64,000 nucleotides of DNA from Sediminicola sp040566555 (GTDB taxonomy: Bacteria > Bacteroidota > Bacteroidia > Flavobacteriales > Flavobacteriaceae). The position numbers and the translations under genes were made by a program. Under the pieces are notes generated by a model. It ran no database searches. It was not told where the DNA came from and saw only the letters and a program-made list of their open reading frames with translations. The stretch is from positions 62,001 to 126,000 of the forward strand of contig NZ_JBEWYP010000002.1 in assembly GCF_040566555.1 (NCBI RefSeq), in the 5' to 3' direction. Shown piece after piece: positions 60,622-64,000 of this stretch (position 1 is the stretch's first letter; each line of letters opens with the position of its first letter).

Positions 60622-61161
60622 ATGGCAATTCAACAACCGTTTAACCTAAATAAATGGATAGAGGAGAATAGGGATTCTCTGAAGCCGCCTGTAGGCAACA
60701 AAAACCTATATAAGGATGCAGGGGATTATATTGTTATGATCGTAGCCGGACCCAATGCCAGAAAAGATTATCATTTCAACGAGACCGAAGAACTTTTTTA
60801 CCAATTGGAAGGCAATATTCAAATTCATATCCAAGAGAACGGCAAGAAAAAGACCATGAAACTAGGTCCTGGAGATATGTACCTTCACCCCGCAAATATT
60901 CCCCACTCCCCTGTTCGGGAAAAGGGGTCTATCGGATTGGTTATAGAGCGCAAAAGGTCTGACCTGAACTTAAAAGATGGCTTGATCTGGTATTGTGACA
61001 ATTGCAATCATAAATTATATGAAGCTCATTTCCCTTTACATGACATTGAAAAAGATTTCTTAGGCCATTTTAAAACTTTTTATAATTCCAAAGAGCTTCG
61101 GACATGTGATAATTGTGGAACTGTAATGCCAGTGGATGAGCGGTATACCGTCAAAGATTAA
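60622..61161 (+). CDS. nbaC: 3-hydroxyanthranilate 3,4-dioxygenase
   Basis: This 179-residue Fe(II) cupin enzyme opens the 3-hydroxyanthranilate ring to the precursor of quinolinate, feeding NAD synthesis or tryptophan breakdown. The iron triad is His51, Glu57 (DYHFNETEELFYQLEGN) and His95 (PANIPHSP). The rubredoxin-like zinc site of bacterial homologues is present (Cys125/Cys128 and Cys162/Cys165 in CDNCNHKLYE and CDNCGTVMP). Length is normal. Together with kynA at 25.5 kb it supports a kynurenine pathway, but kynureninase and kynurenine monooxygenase are not in the window. Confidence 0.95.
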   Translation: MAIQQPFNLNKWIEENRDSLKPPVGNKNLYKDAGDYIVMIVAGPNARKDYHFNETEELFYQLEGNIQIHIQENGKKKTMKLGPGDMYLHPANIPHSPVREKGSIGLVIERKRSDLNLKDGLIWYCDNCNHKLYEAHFPLHDIEKDFLGHFKTFYNSKELRTCDNCGTVMPVDERYTVKD

Positions 61162-61176
61162 CCCAATCAAATGATA

Positions 61177-61210
61177 TTGCCCCTTGTGAGAAAAATCTTA
61201 GTTATATTTG
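61177..61210 (+). promoter_or_regulatory. Promoter of the CHASE histidine kinase
   Basis: TTG (61177-61179) and TATATTTG (61203-61210) are 23 bp apart; another TTG (61184-61186) is 16 bp away. TATATTTG fits the -7 consensus and lies 31 bp before the ATG at 61242. Confidence 0.55.
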
Positions 61211-61241
61211 ATTTACAATCATATAATGAGTAAATTATCTC

Positions 61242-62891
61242 ATGTTTGGAAAGGACAGTTTCAAGTACCTTATTATTTTATTTTTAGGAGGTCTGGCTTC
61301 CTGTTACCTATTCTATTCTGCTAACCAAAGGCGAATCATTCAAAATAATTTTATTATCAATAATGCCATTACAAGGGCCAACCTAAAATTCAACAAGGAA
61401 TTAGGAAAGGCGAACATTGTTATGGAAACTATGGCCTTTTTCTTTAAAAACAATGATAGTGTTTCCCTTGAACTATTTGAAGAATTTACGAATCCGTTTG
61501 TGATAGGACTACCGGGAATAAAGGCACTGGAATGGGCTCCACGCATAGCATATGACAAAAAGCTACTTTTTGAGGAGGCACAGCAAAGAGTAATGGACAG
61601 TACCATACGCATTTCCAAAATTGATTCCATATCAGGATTGGTTTTGGCCGATAAAAAGGAATATTATTTCCCAATTGAATTCGCCAATCCTGTGTCGCAT
61701 TTGAAAAGTGTAGTTGGTGTGGATCTTTCTTCTGATCCTAGAAACGCCTATACCTTCGCCCTGGCCAATAGGACCAAAAACATAGTTTTTTCCCAACCCA
61801 TTAAATTAATTACCGCTGAAAAGCACAACCATTATGGCTTTTTAGTACTAAAAGCAGTTTATGGGCCCATAGAACATGAGGTGGTGGGATATGTTCTTGG
61901 AGTTTATGACATGACGGAGTACATTGCTAAAATTTTAGACACGGAATTAAAGGTCCTAGATATAGTTATAGTCGACGAAGATCAAAATAAGGTTCCACTA
62001 TTTTCAAGTTTCAGTGAAGACCGAGCTATAGATATTTCGGATGCTTTACGGCAAAAAGCCTTAAAAGTGGCTAACAGAAAATGGCATATCCAATACTTTG
62101 CCAAAGAGACATTCGCCACTTTCCCACATACTAGGGAATCCTATTTTTTGTTGCTCTTCGGATTTGTAATTACATCCATGTTGGGGTTTATTGTCTATAA
62201 AAACGATAGCTACCAACATACCTTGGAGGATAGGGTAAGACTGAGAACGAAGGAACTGGAAAATTCCAACAAAGAAAAAATAAACCTACTACAGGAAATT
62301 CATCATCGGGTAAAGAACAATTTGCAGATGACCTCAAGCCTTATTAACATCCAAAAAAGAAAACTTACTAATAAAGAGGCCATCACTGCTTTGGAAGATA
62401 GCCAATCTAGAATCATGGCCATTGCCCTGACGCACCAGAAAATCTACCAGGATGCGAATTCAAAAACCGTAGATCTCAAAGACTATTTGACAGATCTCAT
62501 GGTCTACCAAAGAAAACTGTTGCCAACAGTAAATTACACCATTAGCTGTCCAGAAATATCTTTAAATCTTGATGTGGCGGTCCCCATAGGATTGATTCTT
62601 TCCGAGTTGGTGACCAATGCCCTTAAGCATGCCTTTGAAATATCCTCAGAAGACAATCAATTGCACATTTTAGTAACTCAAGAGGAGCAAGAGGAAGGTT
62701 TAATAACCATAGTGCTAACCGATAATGGAAAGGGATTGCACAAGAATTTTGACCCTGCCAGAACCAAAGGAATAGGTTTCAAAATAATCAACTCCCTTTG
62801 CAAACAAATATCGGCCCATCTGAACTATACCAGTAATGGGCAGGGCACAAGTTTTATCCTTTCTGTAAAGAATCTTAAAAATATTATTTAA
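61242..62891 (+). CDS. CHASE-domain sensor histidine kinase (HisKA_2 type)
   Basis: The 549-residue membrane kinase has an N-terminal helix (about 8-26) and a periplasmic CHASE domain (about 40-290; FFKNNDSVSLELFEEFTNPFVIGLPGIKALEWAPRI). A second helix (about 303-322) precedes a short coiled coil and a HisKA_2 dimerisation region LLQEIHHRVKNNLQMTSSL, with the phospho-His most likely His355. The ATPase domain shows ILSELVTNALKHAF, LTDNGKGL and KGIGFKIINSL. CHASE domains sense small molecules in the periplasm. No response regulator gene is adjacent, so its partner is unlinked. Confidence 0.92.
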   Translation: MFGKDSFKYLIILFLGGLASCYLFYSANQRRIIQNNFIINNAITRANLKFNKELGKANIVMETMAFFFKNNDSVSLELFEEFTNPFVIGLPGIKALEWAPRIAYDKKLLFEEAQQRVMDSTIRISKIDSISGLVLADKKEYYFPIEFANPVSHLKSVVGVDLSSDPRNAYTFALANRTKNIVFSQPIKLITAEKHNHYGFLVLKAVYGPIEHEVVGYVLGVYDMTEYIAKILDTELKVLDIVIVDEDQNKVPLFSSFSEDRAIDISDALRQKALKVANRKWHIQYFAKETFATFPHTRESYFLLLFGFVITSMLGFIVYKNDSYQHTLEDRVRLRTKELENSNKEKINLLQEIHHRVKNNLQMTSSLINIQKRKLTNKEAITALEDSQSRIMAIALTHQKIYQDANSKTVDLKDYLTDLMVYQRKLLPTVNYTISCPEISLNLDVAVPIGLILSELVTNALKHAFEISSEDNQLHILVTQEEQEEGLITIVLTDNGKGLHKNFDPARTKGIGFKIINSLCKQISAHLNYTSNGQGTSFILSVKNLKNII

Positions 62892-62939
62892 TTTCCCCAA
62901 ATCAATTTTCTAATCCCTTTCATACTAAGGTTAATTGCA

Positions 62940-62947
62940 TAACTTTG
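62940..62947 (+). promoter_or_regulatory. -7 element of the aldehyde dehydrogenase gene
   Basis: TAACTTTG fits TAnnTTTG and lies 36 bp before the ATG at 62984. No exact TTG at -33 spacing. Confidence 0.4.
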
Positions 62948-62983
62948 TAAAAATCTAACATTTATTATATAAAAAGTTATAAA

Positions 62984-64000
62984 ATGTCAAAAATAGCTAC
63001 AACTTTCGGAATCCATGATGCTTTAAAACAACTCGGAATCCAAGATATAAATCCTGGCACCTCCACTGGGTCCAATAATTTTTCATCAGGAGACATCCTT
63101 GCCTCTCATTCCCCAGTTGATGGAGCTTTGATCGCAAAGGTAAAAACAACCTCCAAAGAAGATTACGATAAGGTTATGGAGGCTGCAACCTCAGCATTTA
63201 AAACTTGGAAAAACAAGCCTGCTCCATTAAGGGGCGAAATTGTACGTCAGTTTGGGGACAAGTTACGCGAGTTAAAAGAGCCTCTAGGAAAGTTGGTATC
63301 CTATGAAATGGGCAAATCCTACCAAGAGGGATTAGGAGAAGTTCAGGAAATGATAGATATCTGTGATTTCGCCGTTGGTCTATCCAGACAATTGCACGGT
63401 TTGACCATGCATTCTGAACGTCCCGGACACCGTATGTACGAGCAGTACCATCCATTGGGAGTTGTAGGAATCATTTCTGCCTTTAACTTTCCTGTAGCAG
63501 TTTGGGCTTGGAATACAGCCTTAGCTTGGGTATGTGGAGATGTATGTGTGTGGAAGCCTTCAGAAAAGACCCCTTTATGTGGGATTGCCTGTCAAAATAT
63601 CGCTGCGGCCGTATTGAAGGAAAACAATCTGCCAGAAGGAATTTCTTGTTTAATCAATGGAGATTACAAAGTTGGCGAATATATGACCCAAGACGCTAGA
63701 ATACCATTGGTATCTGCCACAGGATCTATTCGCATGGGTAAAATTGTAGCTCAGGCAGTAGCAGCTAGGCTAGGAAAGTCCTTATTGGAATTAGGAGGAA
63801 ACAATGCCATTATTGTTACTCCAGATGCAGACTTGAAAATGACCGTTATTGGAGCTGTGTTTGGCGCAGTAGGTACCGCAGGACAACGCTGTACCTCTAC
63901 CCGTAGATTAATTGTTCATGAATCTATGTATGACAAGGTTAAGGAGGCCGTAGTAGCTGCCTACAACCAATTGCGTATAGGAAATCCTTTGGATGAGAAT
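62984..64000 (+). CDS. Aldehyde dehydrogenase, ALDH7-like (3' end cut by window edge)
   Basis: The open frame from the ATG at 62984 runs 339 codons to the window end. YEQYHPLGVVGIISAFNFPVAVWAWNTALAWVCGDVCVWKPSEKTP is the ALDH nucleotide-binding region, VSATGSIRMGKIVAQ is the coenzyme loop, SLLELGGNNAIIV holds the general-base Glu, and GTAGQRCTSTRRLI holds the catalytic Cys. The NNAI and GQRCTSTRR wording is that of the ALDH7 group (alpha-aminoadipic semialdehyde / piperideine-6-carboxylate dehydrogenase), which acts in lysine breakdown. The missing C-terminus prevents a firmer call. Confidence 0.9.
   Translation, partial: MSKIATTFGIHDALKQLGIQDINPGTSTGSNNFSSGDILASHSPVDGALIAKVKTTSKEDYDKVMEAATSAFKTWKNKPAPLRGEIVRQFGDKLRELKEPLGKLVSYEMGKSYQEGLGEVQEMIDICDFAVGLSRQLHGLTMHSERPGHRMYEQYHPLGVVGIISAFNFPVAVWAWNTALAWVCGDVCVWKPSEKTPLCGIACQNIAAAVLKENNLPEGISCLINGDYKVGEYMTQDARIPLVSATGSIRMGKIVAQAVAARLGKSLLELGGNNAIIVTPDADLKMTVIGAVFGAVGTAGQRCTSTRRLIVHESMYDKVKEAVVAAYNQLRIGNPLDEN

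Overview
This window looks like chromosomal DNA from a marine-type member of the Flavobacteriaceae (Bacteroidota). The grounds are an AT-rich composition, many TonB-dependent receptors and surface lipoproteins, few Shine-Dalgarno sequences, repeated matches to the flavobacterial promoter pattern TTG-N17-23-TAnnTTTG, a single-chain glycyl-tRNA synthetase, and the ileS / DksA-like / lspA neighbourhood. The genus cannot be fixed from the sequence alone. No tRNA, rRNA, CRISPR array, transposase or phage gene was recognised; most of the window is compact core genome.

Layout. 1-4.6 kb: aldo/keto reductase (cut by the window edge), exonuclease III, and a small outer-membrane protein joined to a TonB receptor. 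4.6-10.9 kb: glycyl-tRNA synthetase, a coiled-coil membrane protein, ComF, an Ig-like lipoprotein, an omega-amidase-like hydrolase and an ankyrin protein. 11-13.8 kb: a multi-PAS histidine kinase with its receiver protein. 13.9-19.1 kb: a DUF5689/lamin-tail lipoprotein, a TonB receptor and a divergent secreted endonuclease/phosphatase, which together look like an outer-membrane system for harvesting nucleic acids or phosphate. 19.2-22.4 kb: a small membrane protein and a large TonB receptor.

22.6-28.7 kb: a tight operon (DUF3108, tryptophan 2,3-dioxygenase, M23 peptidase-like lipoprotein, pgi), then a probable small RNA of about 100 nt, then 4-hydroxyphenylpyruvate dioxygenase. 28.9-33 kb: a patatin/Omp85 fusion and uvrC. 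33-33.6 kb: a long intergenic region with operator-like repeats and a 28-codon membrane microprotein. 33.6-39.3 kb: 5-formyl-THF cyclo-ligase, lspA, an adhesin-like protein, the DksA-like protein and ileS. 39.4-44 kb: a DUF4382 lipoprotein, a small helical lipoprotein, a TonB receptor and recO. 44-49.8 kb: gdhA, a cystathionine synthase-type enzyme, a DUF3298 lipoprotein, DinB, ArsC-like, EamA and thioesterase genes. 50-57.4 kb: nitronate monooxygenase, an alpha/beta hydrolase, a cytochrome c lipoprotein, trmL, a SulP transporter, gpsA, small proteins and CvpA.

57.4-59.7 kb holds the clearest sign of rearrangement: an AT-rich acyltransferase gene lies between an intact SRAP (HMCES/YedK) gene and a decayed copy of that gene's 3' end. 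60-64 kb: a CAP-domain lipoprotein, 3-hydroxyanthranilate dioxygenase, a CHASE-domain histidine kinase and an ALDH7-type aldehyde dehydrogenase running off the edge.

Functional links. Tryptophan dioxygenase, hydroxyanthranilate dioxygenase and HPPD show capacity to break down aromatic amino acids and/or make NAD from tryptophan. Four TonB receptors and many lipoproteins reflect nutrient capture at the outer membrane. The best candidates for undescribed biology are the nuclease/receptor/lipoprotein cluster, the small RNA candidate near 27.4 kb, the microprotein with paired repeats near 33.4 kb, and the acyltransferase insertion.
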